Assembly (NCBI GenBank): GCA_030834835.1
Contig: JAUQXD010000099.1
Coordinates: 1 to 6,157, forward strand
Direction: 5' to 3'
Origin: Thermoflexales bacterium
Lineage (GTDB): Bacteria; Chloroflexota; Anaerolineae; Fen-1058
Length of the DNA stretch: 6,157 bases
The notes below the pieces were generated by a model. That model saw nothing but the letters and a program-made list of their open reading frames with translations, was not told the origin of the DNA and searched no databases. Position numbers and translations under genes: made by a program. Below are positions 1 to 5,627 of this stretch, in pieces (position 1 is the stretch's first letter; each line of letters begins with the position of its first letter).

Positions 1-498
1 GTGTATGGCGCATTCGGCTTCATCGTGATGCTGGCGCTGGGGCTGCGCACGTCGTTGTTAGCGGGCATTCTGGTGCTGACGCTGCTCGAACTGCCGATCA
101 TGGTCCGCGCGATGGACGAAGTGATTCGCACCATGCCGATCGAGTTAGCCGAAGCCTCCTACGCGCTTGGCGCAACCCGCCTGGAGACGGCGCTGAAAGT
201 GATCGTGCGACAGGCGCTGCCCGGCATCGTGACGGCGATTCTGCTGGCGTTCGGGCGCGGCATCGGCGATGCGGCCTCGGTGTTGTTTACGGCCGGCTAT
301 ACCGATCGATTGCCGGATTCGCTGTTGCGGCCGGCGGCCTCGCTGCCGTTGGCGGTATTCTTTCAGTTAGGCACAGCCATTCCCGAAGTGCAGCAGCGCG
401 CGTATGCGTCGGCGTTGATCTTGACGGCGATTGTATTGATCGTGAGTCTGGGGTCGCGCTGGCTGGCGCGGCGCTTGTCGAAGTATGTGGTGAAATGA
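1..498 (+). CDS. pstA: Phosphate ABC transporter permease PstA, C-terminal part (5' truncated)
   Basis: Inner-membrane permease of the high-affinity phosphate importer PstSCAB. The 165 residues seen are the C-terminal part; PstA is usually about 280-300 residues, so the GTG at position 1 is probably an internal valine codon and the gene begins upstream. The binding-protein-dependent permease (EAA) loop is present: EASYALGA at residues 51-58 followed by LPG at 73-75, the surface that docks on the ATPase. Hydrophobic segments lie at about 8-35, 68-86, 113-124 and 136-155, and the tail is basic ([13 protein letters not shown]). The stretch [15 protein letters not shown] (85-99) replaces the usual ARAIGETAPLL-type motif of PstA. 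The next gene is the matching ATPase, which supports PstA over a generic permease. The TGA stop (496-498) is followed at once by a dispersed repeat element. Confidence 0.88.
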   Translation: MYGAFGFIVMLALGLRTSLLAGILVLTLLELPIMVRAMDEVIRTMPIELAEASYALGATRLETALKVIVRQALPGIVTAILLAFGRGIGDAASVLFTAGYTDRLPDSLLRPAASLPLAVFFQLGTAIPEVQQRAYASALILTAIVLIVSLGSRWLARRLSKYVVK

Positions 499-500
499 CA

Positions 501-540
501 CCCTCACCCCGGCCCTCTCCCAAATGGAGAGGGAGGGAGA
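501..540 (+). repeat. Dispersed palindromic intergenic element (CCCTCACCCC / CCCTCTCC-GGAGAGGG type)
   Basis: Directly after the pstA stop the sequence reads CCCTCACCCCGG, then an 8-bp perfect inverted repeat: CCCTCTCC (513-520), loop CAAAT, GGAGAGGG (526-533). From general knowledge this arrangement is a common repetitive intergenic element in many bacterial genomes, and it gives spurious peptides of the SPRPSP..RGRE kind when translated. Here it fills the pstA-pstB gap and supplies the purine run used as the pstB ribosome binding site. The hairpin is seen directly; membership of the widespread family is recalled, not searched. Confidence 0.7.
532..539 (+). promoter_or_regulatory. Ribosome binding site of pstB, overlapping the repeat hairpin
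   Basis: GGAGGGAG lies 6 nt before the ATG at 546 and decides the start. Its first two bases belong to the 3' arm of the 513-533 hairpin, so folding of that hairpin could partly mask it. The competing ATG at 495 overlaps the pstA stop as ATGA but has no comparable Shine-Dalgarno sequence. Confidence 0.65.
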
Positions 541-545
541 TAAAC

Positions 546-1301
546 ATGGACGCACATATTCAAGTTCGAGAATTAAATGTGGAGTACGGCGGGCATCCCG
601 CGTTGAAGAATGTCTCGGTAGAGATACCCAAAGGACAGATTACGGCCATCATGGGGCCGTCAGGCTGCGGCAAGACGACGCTGCTGAAGAGCATGAATCG
701 CTTGCTGGAAGTACACGACGGCGCGCGCATCACCGGTCAGGTGTTGATCGACGAGGTGGATATTTATGATCCCGCAGTCGATGTGACTGACATCCGCAAG
801 AAGACGGGGCTGTTGGCGCAGCGACCGTATCCGCTGCCGATGTCGATCTATGACAACGTGGCGTACGGCATGAAGATTCATGGCCTGAAGAAAGGCAAAG
901 ACCTCGACGGGGCCGTGCGGCATTATCTGGAGATGGCGGGTTTGTGGGATGAAGTAAAAGATCGCTTGAAGTCACCGGCTACCCGATTGTCCATCGGGCA
1001 GCAACAGCGACTATGTCTGGCGCGCGGCCTCGCCGTGGAGCCGGAGATTCTGCTGGGCGACGAACCGACCTCGGCGCTCGATCCGATCTCGGCGCAGCAC
1101 ATCGAGGGTCGCTTGCACGAGTTGAAGCAGCAGTACACCATCGTGCTGGTGACGCACACGCTGCGGCAGGCGAAGCGCCTGGCCGATTACGTGATCTTCA
1201 TGTATCTGGGCGAAGTGGTGGAGCAAGGCCCGGCACGCGAGGTGTTTGATCACCCGCGTGAGGAGCGGACGAAGGCGTTTATCAATGGAGCGATTGGGTG
1301 A
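546..1301 (+). CDS. pstB: Phosphate ABC transporter ATP-binding protein PstB
   Basis: Cytoplasmic ATPase that drives phosphate import through PstC/PstA; 251 residues, close to the usual 250-260. Walker A is GPSGCGKTT (37-45). The Q-loop region is LLAQRPYPLPMSIYDNVAYG (89-108), whose MSIYDNVAYG is a PstB hallmark. The signature is LSIGQQQR (148-155), Walker B with D-loop is ILLGDEPTSALD (168-179), and the switch histidine is H204 in VTHTLRQAKR. Two residues depart from textbook PstB: Ile instead of Gly in LSGGQ, and Gly before the Walker B aspartate. The ATG at 546 was chosen for its strong Shine-Dalgarno; starting at 495 would add 17 residues that are only translated repeat. It follows pstA after 47 nt and is presumably co-transcribed. 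No phoU follows, unlike many pst operons. A related importer ATPase of different specificity is possible but less likely. Confidence 0.9.
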   Translation: MDAHIQVRELNVEYGGHPALKNVSVEIPKGQITAIMGPSGCGKTTLLKSMNRLLEVHDGARITGQVLIDEVDIYDPAVDVTDIRKKTGLLAQRPYPLPMSIYDNVAYGMKIHGLKKGKDLDGAVRHYLEMAGLWDEVKDRLKSPATRLSIGQQQRLCLARGLAVEPEILLGDEPTSALDPISAQHIEGRLHELKQQYTIVLVTHTLRQAKRLADYVIFMYLGEVVEQGPAREVFDHPREERTKAFINGAIG

Positions 1302-1329
1302 GTGATAAGTGACGAGTGACGAGTGAGGC
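1302..1329. repeat. 7-bp tandem repeat (GTGACGA) right after the pstB stop
   Basis: Four consecutive 7-bp units: GTGATAA (1302-1308), GTGACGA (1309-1315), GTGACGA (1316-1322) and a degenerate GTGAGGC (1323-1329). The array abuts the TGA stop. Because 7 is not a multiple of 3, the TGA/TAA triplets it carries fall in different reading frames. No coding role is visible. Confidence 0.75.
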
Positions 1330-1376
1330 GATTTGACACGAGTGATGTAGTTCAGCGACAAATACAAACAAATTAC

Positions 1377-1415
1377 AGAGACACGGCGATCTCGTATTGA
1401 GGACTCCGTGTCTCT
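1377..1415. terminator. Hairpin between pstB and mccB, possible terminator
   Basis: A perfect 10-bp inverted repeat, AGAGACACGG (1377-1386) and CCGTGTCTCT (1406-1415), with a 19-nt loop, followed by a pyrimidine run ctttc instead of a clean T-tract. It could end the pst transcript. The same GAGACACGG/CCGTGTCTC core recurs in the hairpin at 5181-5226, so it may equally be a copy of a dispersed repeat. Its action as a terminator is inferred. Confidence 0.45.
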
Positions 1416-1424
1416 CTTTCTATG

Positions 1425-1433
1425 TGGTAAGAT
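1425..1433 (+). promoter_or_regulatory. Possible extended -10 promoter for mccB
   Basis: TGG-TAAGAT resembles an extended -10 element (TGn followed by a TATAAT-like hexamer) and would place the transcript start near 1440, about 24 nt before the mccB ATG. No -35 hexamer is seen at normal spacing; the TTGACA at 1333-1338 is too far upstream to pair with it. Weak candidate. Confidence 0.25.
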
Positions 1434-1463
1434 GAAATCTGACATATCTGGGAGGCGGCGATA

Positions 1464-3074
1464 ATGGAAACGATCGAGTCCCAAATCGATGTGAATGATC
1501 CGCAGTTCAAAGAGAATGCGGCGTATCATCGTCTGCTGGCCGAGGAACTGCGGGAGCGGTTGAAGACGGCGCGGCAGGGCGGCGGGCCGAAGTATCAGCA
1601 GCGGCAGCGCGAGCAGGGCAAGTTGTTCGTGCGCGATCGGATCGATAAACTGCTCGATCAAGGCTCGGCGTTTCTGGAGTTGTCGCCGCTGGCCGCATTT
1701 GAGATGTATCACAACGAAGCGCCGTGCGCGGGCGTGGTGACGGGCATCGGGCGGGTAAGCGGCCGCGAGTGTCTCATCGTGGCGAACGATGCGACGGTGA
1801 AAGGCGGCACGTACTATCCGCTGACGGTGAAGAAGCACCTCCGCGCGCAGCAAGTGGCTGAGGAGAACAACTTGCCGTGCATTTACCTCGTCGATTCGGG
1901 CGGGGCGTTTTTGCCGATGCAGGACGAGGTCTTTCCCGACGTGGATGACTTTGGCCGTATCTTCTACAATCAGGCGCGGATGTCGGCGAAGAAGATTCCG
2001 CAGATCGCGGCGGTGATGGGTTCGTGCACGGCGGGCGGGGCGTATGTGCCCGCGATGAGCGACGAGACCGTGATCGTGAAGGGCACGGGCACGATCTTTC
2101 TGGGCGGGCCGCCGCTGGTGAAAGCGGCGACGGGCGAAGAAGTCACAGCCGAAGAACTGGGTGGGGCCGATGTGCATACGCGCCGATCGGGTGTGGCCGA
2201 TCACTTTGCGGACGATGACGACCATGCGATCGAGATCGTGCGCGGCATCGTGGAGACCTTGAACGCCAGAAAATCAATCGGGTTGGATATGAGAGCGCCC
2301 GAGCCGCCCCTGTATGATCCGAGTGAACTGTATGGCATTTTGCCCGCCTCTTTTCGAGAAGCGTATGACGTTCGCGAAGTCATCGCGCGGCTCGTCGATG
2401 GGAGTAAGTTTAGAGAATTTAAGGCGCTATACGGCACGACGCTGGTGTGCGGCTTTGCGCGGATCGAGGGTCTGCCGATCGGAATCGTGGCGAACAACGG
2501 CGTGCTGTTCAGCGAATCGGCCTTGAAGGGCACGCACTTCATCGAGTTGTGCACGGCGCGCGGCATTCCGCTGTTGTTTTTGCAGAATATCACGGGCTTC
2601 ATGGTGGGCCGCGCTTACGAGGCGGGCGGCATCGCCAAAGATGGTGCGAAGATGGTGCATGCGGTGGCGAACGCCAACGTGCCCAAATTTACCGTCATCA
2701 TCGGCGGGTCGTTTGGCGCGGGCAATTACGGGATGTGCGGGCGCGCGTATGGGCCGCGCCTGTTGTGGATGTGGCCGAACGCCCGCATCAGCGTGATGGG
2801 CGGCGAGCAGGCGGCGAATGTGCTGTTGACCGTGAAGCAGGAACAACTGGCGCGCACGCATCATGTGCTGCTGAACGAAGAACAGCAGATCGAGTTCAAG
2901 CAACCGATTCTGGAGAAGTACGAGCGCGAGGGCAGCCCGTATTATTCGACGGCGCGGCTGTGGGACGACGGGATTCTGGACCCGATCGAGACACGGCGCG
3001 TCATCGGGCTGGCGTTGAGCGCGAGCCTGAATGCGCCCATAGCGAAAACGGAATACGGTGTGTTTAGAATGTAG
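1464..3074 (+). CDS. mccB: 3-methylcrotonyl-CoA carboxylase, carboxyltransferase (beta) subunit
   Basis: Transfers the carboxyl group from carboxybiotin to 3-methylcrotonyl-CoA in leucine degradation; cytoplasmic, working with a biotin-carrying alpha subunit. At 536 residues it matches the family's usual length, about 535. The two crotonase-like halves are clear. N-terminal half: [20 protein letters not shown] (106-125), [10 protein letters not shown] (142-151), the glycine-rich [17 protein letters not shown] (185-201), and [16 protein letters not shown] (212-227). C-terminal half: [11 protein letters not shown] (372-382), [13 protein letters not shown] (386-398), and [20 protein letters not shown] (413-432). 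The terminal YGVFRM is typical of MccB. GGGAGG at 1450-1455 lies 8 nt before the ATG. No biotin carboxylase/BCCP gene (mccA) or acyl-CoA dehydrogenase is adjacent, so the partner must be elsewhere. Geranyl-CoA or another acyl-CoA carboxylase beta subunit is the main alternative; the motifs favour MccB. Confidence 0.92.
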   Translation: METIESQIDVNDPQFKENAAYHRLLAEELRERLKTARQGGGPKYQQRQREQGKLFVRDRIDKLLDQGSAFLELSPLAAFEMYHNEAPCAGVVTGIGRVSGRECLIVANDATVKGGTYYPLTVKKHLRAQQVAEENNLPCIYLVDSGGAFLPMQDEVFPDVDDFGRIFYNQARMSAKKIPQIAAVMGSCTAGGAYVPAMSDETVIVKGTGTIFLGGPPLVKAATGEEVTAEELGGADVHTRRSGVADHFADDDDHAIEIVRGIVETLNARKSIGLDMRAPEPPLYDPSELYGILPASFREAYDVREVIARLVDGSKFREFKALYGTTLVCGFARIEGLPIGIVANNGVLFSESALKGTHFIELCTARGIPLLFLQNITGFMVGRAYEAGGIAKDGAKMVHAVANANVPKFTVIIGGSFGAGNYGMCGRAYGPRLLWMWPNARISVMGGEQAANVLLTVKQEQLARTHHVLLNEEQQIEFKQPILEKYEREGSPYYSTARLWDDGILDPIETRRVIGLALSASLNAPIAKTEYGVFRM

Positions 3075-3174
3075 TGGGTAATGAGATAGTTGAGGATGGT
3101 AAATTGGAAGATTGGTAGAGCGGTAAATTGGTAGAGTGGTAGATTGGTAAATTGGTGGGTTGGCTGATTGGTGA
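3072..3174. repeat. 8-bp tandem array (ATTGGTAG type) starting at the mccB stop codon
   Basis: From 3079 the sequence divides into 8-bp units in one unbroken register: TAATGAGA, TAGTTGAG, GATGGTAA, ATTGGAAG, ATTGGTAG, AGCGGTAA, ATTGGTAG, AGTGGTAG, ATTGGTAA, ATTGGTGG, GTTGGCTG, ATTGGTGA (last unit 3167-3174). The 7 nt before it, TAGTGGG (3072-3078), include the TAG stop of mccB and look like a shortened first unit. There are no spacers, so this is not CRISPR. The opening units resemble the array at 4080-4120. Confidence 0.85.
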
Positions 3175-3196
3175 AGGAGTAGGCGAGAAAACCGGC

Positions 3197-3225
3197 TTGA
3201 CTTGCGGGTGCGCGTGCGATATGCT
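3197..3225 (+). promoter_or_regulatory. sigma70-type promoter for the 3273-4082 gene
   Basis: TTGACT (3197-3202), a 17-nt spacer, and TATGCT (3220-3225). Both hexamers are near consensus and the spacing is ideal. The expected transcript start is near 3232, leaving a leader of about 41 nt. The TTG that would open a longer reading frame (3225) lies at the end of the -10 box, which argues for the ATG at 3273 as the real start. Confidence 0.65.
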
Positions 3226-3272
3226 TGAGAGCAAGGTTTGCCAGGGGTAAGGCGGAAAAAGCAGGGAGCGCG

Positions 3273-4082
3273 ATGGAAATCATCATCATCACCAGCATAG
3301 TCGTCGCCGTGTTTGGCGCAGTGGCGCTGGCCTGGGTGCTGTCGCAGGGGGGCACGCCGGGCGATACACCCCAGGCTGAAGGCACGGCGAATGCGGACGA
3401 GCCAGAGATGGCGGCGGGAACTGCGGCCGCGGCGGAAACTGCAGAGACGGCGGCCGAAGCGATGACGAATCCCGCTGCGGGTGGTCAACCTGCCGCCCCG
3501 AGCCGCCCCGAACCGGCTCCGTCGCGAACCGCGCCCATGCCGCCGTCTTCGGTGCGACCGCGAACGTCCGCGCCGGAACGATCAGGATTTGATGGCATCG
3601 CAGCCTTTGCGGCCGCCGAAGCCGATCAGGTTGTGCCCCCGATCGAGAACATCCCCACGCCGAAATCGTCGCAGCCCGACAGCGGCTCTGGCATGGCGCT
3701 GAATACCCGACCCGGCGTCGAACTGGCTGTCCCCGGCCATCCACTGCGCCTGAATGCCATCGACCTGATCGCGTCGCAGATCGAAATCCTGTACGAAGAG
3801 TACGTGCGACTGGACGAGGAACGCTCGCGGCTGGCGCAGGAATTGCTGACGAATATGCTGTTCGAGAAGATCGAGCGGACGGCAGGACGCCTGGAGATCG
3901 TGACGGAGCAGACGACGCTGGATCTGCGCAAGGAATTGATCAAGGTGAGCGCGGAGTACGATCGGGTGCAGTTCCGATTGGGGTCGTTGCAGCATTTGAA
4001 TGCGCGGCTGGGCGATCCGCGCGTGGCGCATCAGATCGAGGAGTTGGTGGTGACGGTGCGGGCGCTGGCGGGGGATAGATAG
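3273..4082 (+). CDS. Membrane-anchored protein with Ala/Pro-rich linker and helical C-terminus, function unknown
   Basis: I do not recognise this 269-residue protein. Residues 2-24 form one hydrophobic helix (MEIIIITSIVVAVFGAVALA then WVLSQ), a likely uncleaved membrane anchor. Residues about 25-150 are low complexity: first Ala/Glu/Thr-rich, then Pro/Ser/Arg-rich, probably a flexible linker. Residues about 160-268 are predicted mostly helical with alternating charged and aliphatic positions (EILYEEYVRLDEERSRLAQE at 171-190; LDLRKELIKVSAEYDRVQFR at 216-235), consistent with a coiled coil or helical bundle. Which side of the membrane holds the helical part is unclear. The start is the ATG with AGGGAG (3263-3268) 4 nt upstream. 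The gene has its own promoter and is followed by a strong terminator, so it is probably monocistronic. A structural or scaffolding role is possible, but no function can be assigned. Confidence 0.7.
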   Translation: MEIIIITSIVVAVFGAVALAWVLSQGGTPGDTPQAEGTANADEPEMAAGTAAAAETAETAAEAMTNPAAGGQPAAPSRPEPAPSRTAPMPPSSVRPRTSAPERSGFDGIAAFAAAEADQVVPPIENIPTPKSSQPDSGSGMALNTRPGVELAVPGHPLRLNAIDLIASQIEILYEEYVRLDEERSRLAQELLTNMLFEKIERTAGRLEIVTEQTTLDLRKELIKVSAEYDRVQFRLGSLQHLNARLGDPRVAHQIEELVVTVRALAGDR

Positions 4083-4120
4083 TTGAGTAGTGGGCGTAGT
4101 GAGATAGTGGCGTAGTGCGG
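4080..4120. repeat. 8-bp tandem array (TAGTGGCG type) starting at the stop codon
   Basis: Units TAGTTGAG (4080-4087), TAGTGGGCG (4088-4096, 9 nt), TAGTGAGA (4097-4104), TAGTGGCG (4105-4112), TAGTGCGG (4113-4120). The first three bases are the TAG stop of the preceding gene. TGAGATAGT (4100-4108) also occurs at 3082-3090 in the array behind mccB, suggesting one repeat family. Confidence 0.75.
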
Positions 4121-4146
4121 AAGCAGGAGTGGCATCTGTGGAAATG

Positions 4147-4191
4147 AAAACGACTTCCGAAATCCAGGCTGATTTCGGAAGTCGGTGTTTT
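4147..4191. terminator. Strong intrinsic terminator, possibly bidirectional
   Basis: A perfect 14-bp stem, CGACTTCCGAAATC (4151-4164) and GATTTCGGAAGTCG (4171-4184), closes a 6-nt loop CAGGCT. AAAA precedes it (4147-4150) and TTTT follows (4188-4191, after GTG). It lies 65 nt after the stop of the 3273-4082 gene and before the promoter of the next gene, so it isolates the two transcription units. Confidence 0.8.
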
Positions 4192-4245
4192 GTGGAGAAG
4201 GAAACGGGCCATTGGTTGGAAACCGACCGCAGTCCGGCAATTTGT

Positions 4246-4273
4246 TTGACTGTGGGAATGGATCAGCCATACT
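4246..4273 (+). promoter_or_regulatory. Probable sigma70-type promoter for the 4386-5162 gene
   Basis: TTGACT (4246-4251), a 16-nt spacer, and CATACT (4268-4273). The start would be near 4280, giving an unusually long leader of about 105 nt before the GTG at 4386. No known riboswitch was recognised in that leader. Confidence 0.5.
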
Positions 4274-4385
4274 GCCTACGGTTGGACAGGCGAACTACTG
4301 AAACGGTCGTCGGGGGGCAATGCACGATGTGACTCAATGGTGACCAGGGGCGAGGAGTCAGGCATTCACTAACAAGGAGATCAAC

Positions 4386-5162
4386 GTGTTCGGCAAAAAA
4401 TGGTGTGCCCGTGTACTGGTCGCGGTTGGCCTGGCGTTGACGATCACCTCGGTGGTCTATGCGGTTCGCACGACGATCAATACCGACAATGGATCGGTTG
4501 ACGCCAACTGGGGCAGCGTCACGCTGTTTAGCAATGATGGCGATGACTTCGCCGACAACAATTACGACATCAATCAGGCCTGGCTGACCAACGCCCCCGA
4601 TAACAGCGAGTTCTATTTCCGGGTCAACCTGGTGGGGAGCGGCCGCTTGCCGCAAGATTACAGTAGCTTCGAAGCCCGCCTGGACTGTAATCGCGATGGC
4701 GACTTTGCGGATGCGGTGGATGTGGTGGTCTATTACGCTACAAGAACGACCTCCGATTTCACTGAAGAGGTCGTGGAATGCCAGGGAAACGACTATTATT
4801 TCTGTGATTATGCGCCGACGAACACGTCCGACACGAATGCGGACACGTTTGGGGAGGAAATCGCCGGGTCGCCCTACAACTACGAGTGGAAAGCGGACGT
4901 GGTCAATGGCGCCACTAATTGGTCGCAATGCCTGGGGGACATCAATGTTCAATTTGCCAGCCTTAACACGTCGCAAGTCTTGCAGGAAAGCACTGTGTGG
5001 CGCGGCTACAACGTCACGCCCAATGCCGTGGCGCTAAAGAATTTCACGGCCCAACCGAGTCGCCCGCTGGACATCTGGCCATTGGTCGCAATATCAGTTT
5101 TTGCCGTGGTCGCTGGTGCCTGGGCTATAGGTCGAGTGATACGCCGCCGAATGGCTCACTGA
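4386..5162 (+). CDS. Secreted or surface protein with signal peptide and C-terminal membrane tail, function unknown
   Basis: A 258-residue protein not assigned to a named family. The N-terminus is a classic Sec signal peptide: basic start (MFGKKW), hydrophobic core at about 9-21, likely cleavage after VYA (24-26). The body is acidic and rich in Asp, Asn, Tyr and Thr, as in extracellular beta proteins. AWLTNAPDNSEFYFRVNL (65-82) resembles the 'ligand seen or not, FYFRV' strands of secreted carbohydrate-binding or DOMON-like beta-sandwiches (weak, inferred). LDCNRDGDFADAVD (99-112) looks like a partial calcium-binding DxNxDG loop. Mature cysteines 101, 132, 140 and 182 could form two disulfides. 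The C-terminus is tripartite: PSRPLDIW, a hydrophobic helix at about 231-249, then RVIRRRMAH, which would keep the protein in the membrane or act as a sorting tail. The start is GTG, chosen for AAGGAG (4374-4379) 6 nt upstream and the intact signal peptide. Confidence 0.8.
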   Translation: MFGKKWCARVLVAVGLALTITSVVYAVRTTINTDNGSVDANWGSVTLFSNDGDDFADNNYDINQAWLTNAPDNSEFYFRVNLVGSGRLPQDYSSFEARLDCNRDGDFADAVDVVVYYATRTTSDFTEEVVECQGNDYYFCDYAPTNTSDTNADTFGEEIAGSPYNYEWKADVVNGATNWSQCLGDINVQFASLNTSQVLQESTVWRGYNVTPNAVALKNFTAQPSRPLDIWPLVAISVFAVVAGAWAIGRVIRRRMAH

Positions 5163-5180
5163 GTCCGGCGGGTGGATTTA

Positions 5181-5226
5181 CCGCGGAGACACGGGTGAGC
5201 GCACTCGGCTCGCCGTGTCTCCGCGG
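5181..5226. terminator. Long hairpin between convergent genes, probable bidirectional terminator
   Basis: A perfect 14-bp stem, CCGCGGAGACACGG (5181-5194) and CCGTGTCTCCGCGG (5213-5226), with an inner 4-bp extension GAGC (5197-5200)/GCTC (5208-5211) around a 7-nt loop. It lies between the ends of two converging genes (5162 and 5247), the usual place for a shared terminator. It has no T-tract on either side. The core matches the hairpin at 1377-1415, so it may be a dispersed repeat used as a terminator. Confidence 0.6.
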
Positions 5227-5246
5227 GTGCGAGGTTGTTGACGGGG

Positions 5247-5570
5247 TTATTTGGTGCCGGTCTTCTTGACGGCACGCGGCTGAGTTTTGATGTATTCCTT
5301 GACCTTGGGCGACTTAGGGCCGAAGTGGGATTTGACGGCGAGTTCGGCCTTGACGACTTCTTCGAGCACTGATTTCAGGCGGGCGTCGCGCGCTTTGGTG
5401 GCCGCTTTCAGCGCCAACTTGGCCTGATTGAGTGCGGCCTCCAGATCGTTGAGTTCGCCCACGTAGCCATTCAGCCCCGCCACGTTGAGGGCCGGGCCGT
5501 CGGCGTTGGCCTTTGCGCCGGCGATGAGTTGCTCCAGACGTTCCTGCGCGGATACAGCGGCTTTTGCCAT
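5247..5570 (-). CDS. Small Lys/Ala-rich helical protein, function unknown
   Basis: A 107-residue protein that I cannot name. Residues about 5-22 and 30-80 look strongly helical (NDLEAALNQAKLALKAATKA at 41-60, then KSVLEEVVKAELAV), suggesting a helical hairpin. The C-terminus (SHFGPKSPKVKEYIKTQPRA, then VKKTGTK) is basic and probably disordered. The layout of a helical pair followed by a G-x-x-S-x-x-x-x-x-Y basic tail resembles small uncharacterised proteins I recall from cyanobacteria and other environmental bacteria; this is a weak comparison. There is no signal peptide or membrane helix. The start is the ATG at 5570 because a perfect AGGAGG lies on the minus strand at 5579-5584, 8 nt away; an upstream start at 5642 would only translate repeat DNA. 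It converges with the preceding gene and diverges from hsdM. No clear promoter was found upstream of it. Confidence 0.75.
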   Translation of the reverse strand: MAKAAVSAQERLEQLIAGAKANADGPALNVAGLNGYVGELNDLEAALNQAKLALKAATKARDARLKSVLEEVVKAELAVKSHFGPKSPKVKEYIKTQPRAVKKTGTK

Positions 5571-5578
5571 GATACATG

Positions 5579-5584
5579 CCTCCT
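5579..5584 (-). promoter_or_regulatory. Consensus Shine-Dalgarno for the 107-residue protein
   Basis: CCTCCT on the plus strand is AGGAGG on the minus strand, 8 nt from the ATG (5570-5568). It fixes the start and rejects the 24-codon extension reaching into the tandem array. Confidence 0.8.
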
Positions 5585-5627
5585 GTGAGGTGGTTTTTCC
5601 GCGTGTATGGCGTGACGCGGCTTGAAA

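Noticed and set aside
495..545. Upstream ATG giving PstB 17 extra N-terminal residues
   Set aside because: The extra residues are translated dispersed repeat, the start has no good ribosome binding site, and the ATG at 546 has a strong one and matches PstB length.
1011..2225. 404-codon minus-strand frame across the pstB end and mccB start, and similar minus-strand frames up to 3488
   Set aside because: They oppose two well-identified genes, are rich in Arg, His and Pro as expected of antisense GC-rich frames, and read through intergenic repeats.
3072..3174. CRISPR-like appearance of the short repeats here and at 5628-5858
   Set aside because: Units are contiguous with no unique spacers, and no cas genes are present.
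4129..4332. 67-codon plus-strand reading frame
   Set aside because: It spans the perfect terminator hairpin and the promoter at 4246-4273 and has no recognisable protein content.
4320..4343. Seven-residue upstream reading frame (MHDVTQW) in the leader of the 4386 gene, preceded by a G-run
   Set aside because: Too short to separate from chance; no attenuator-type structure next to it.
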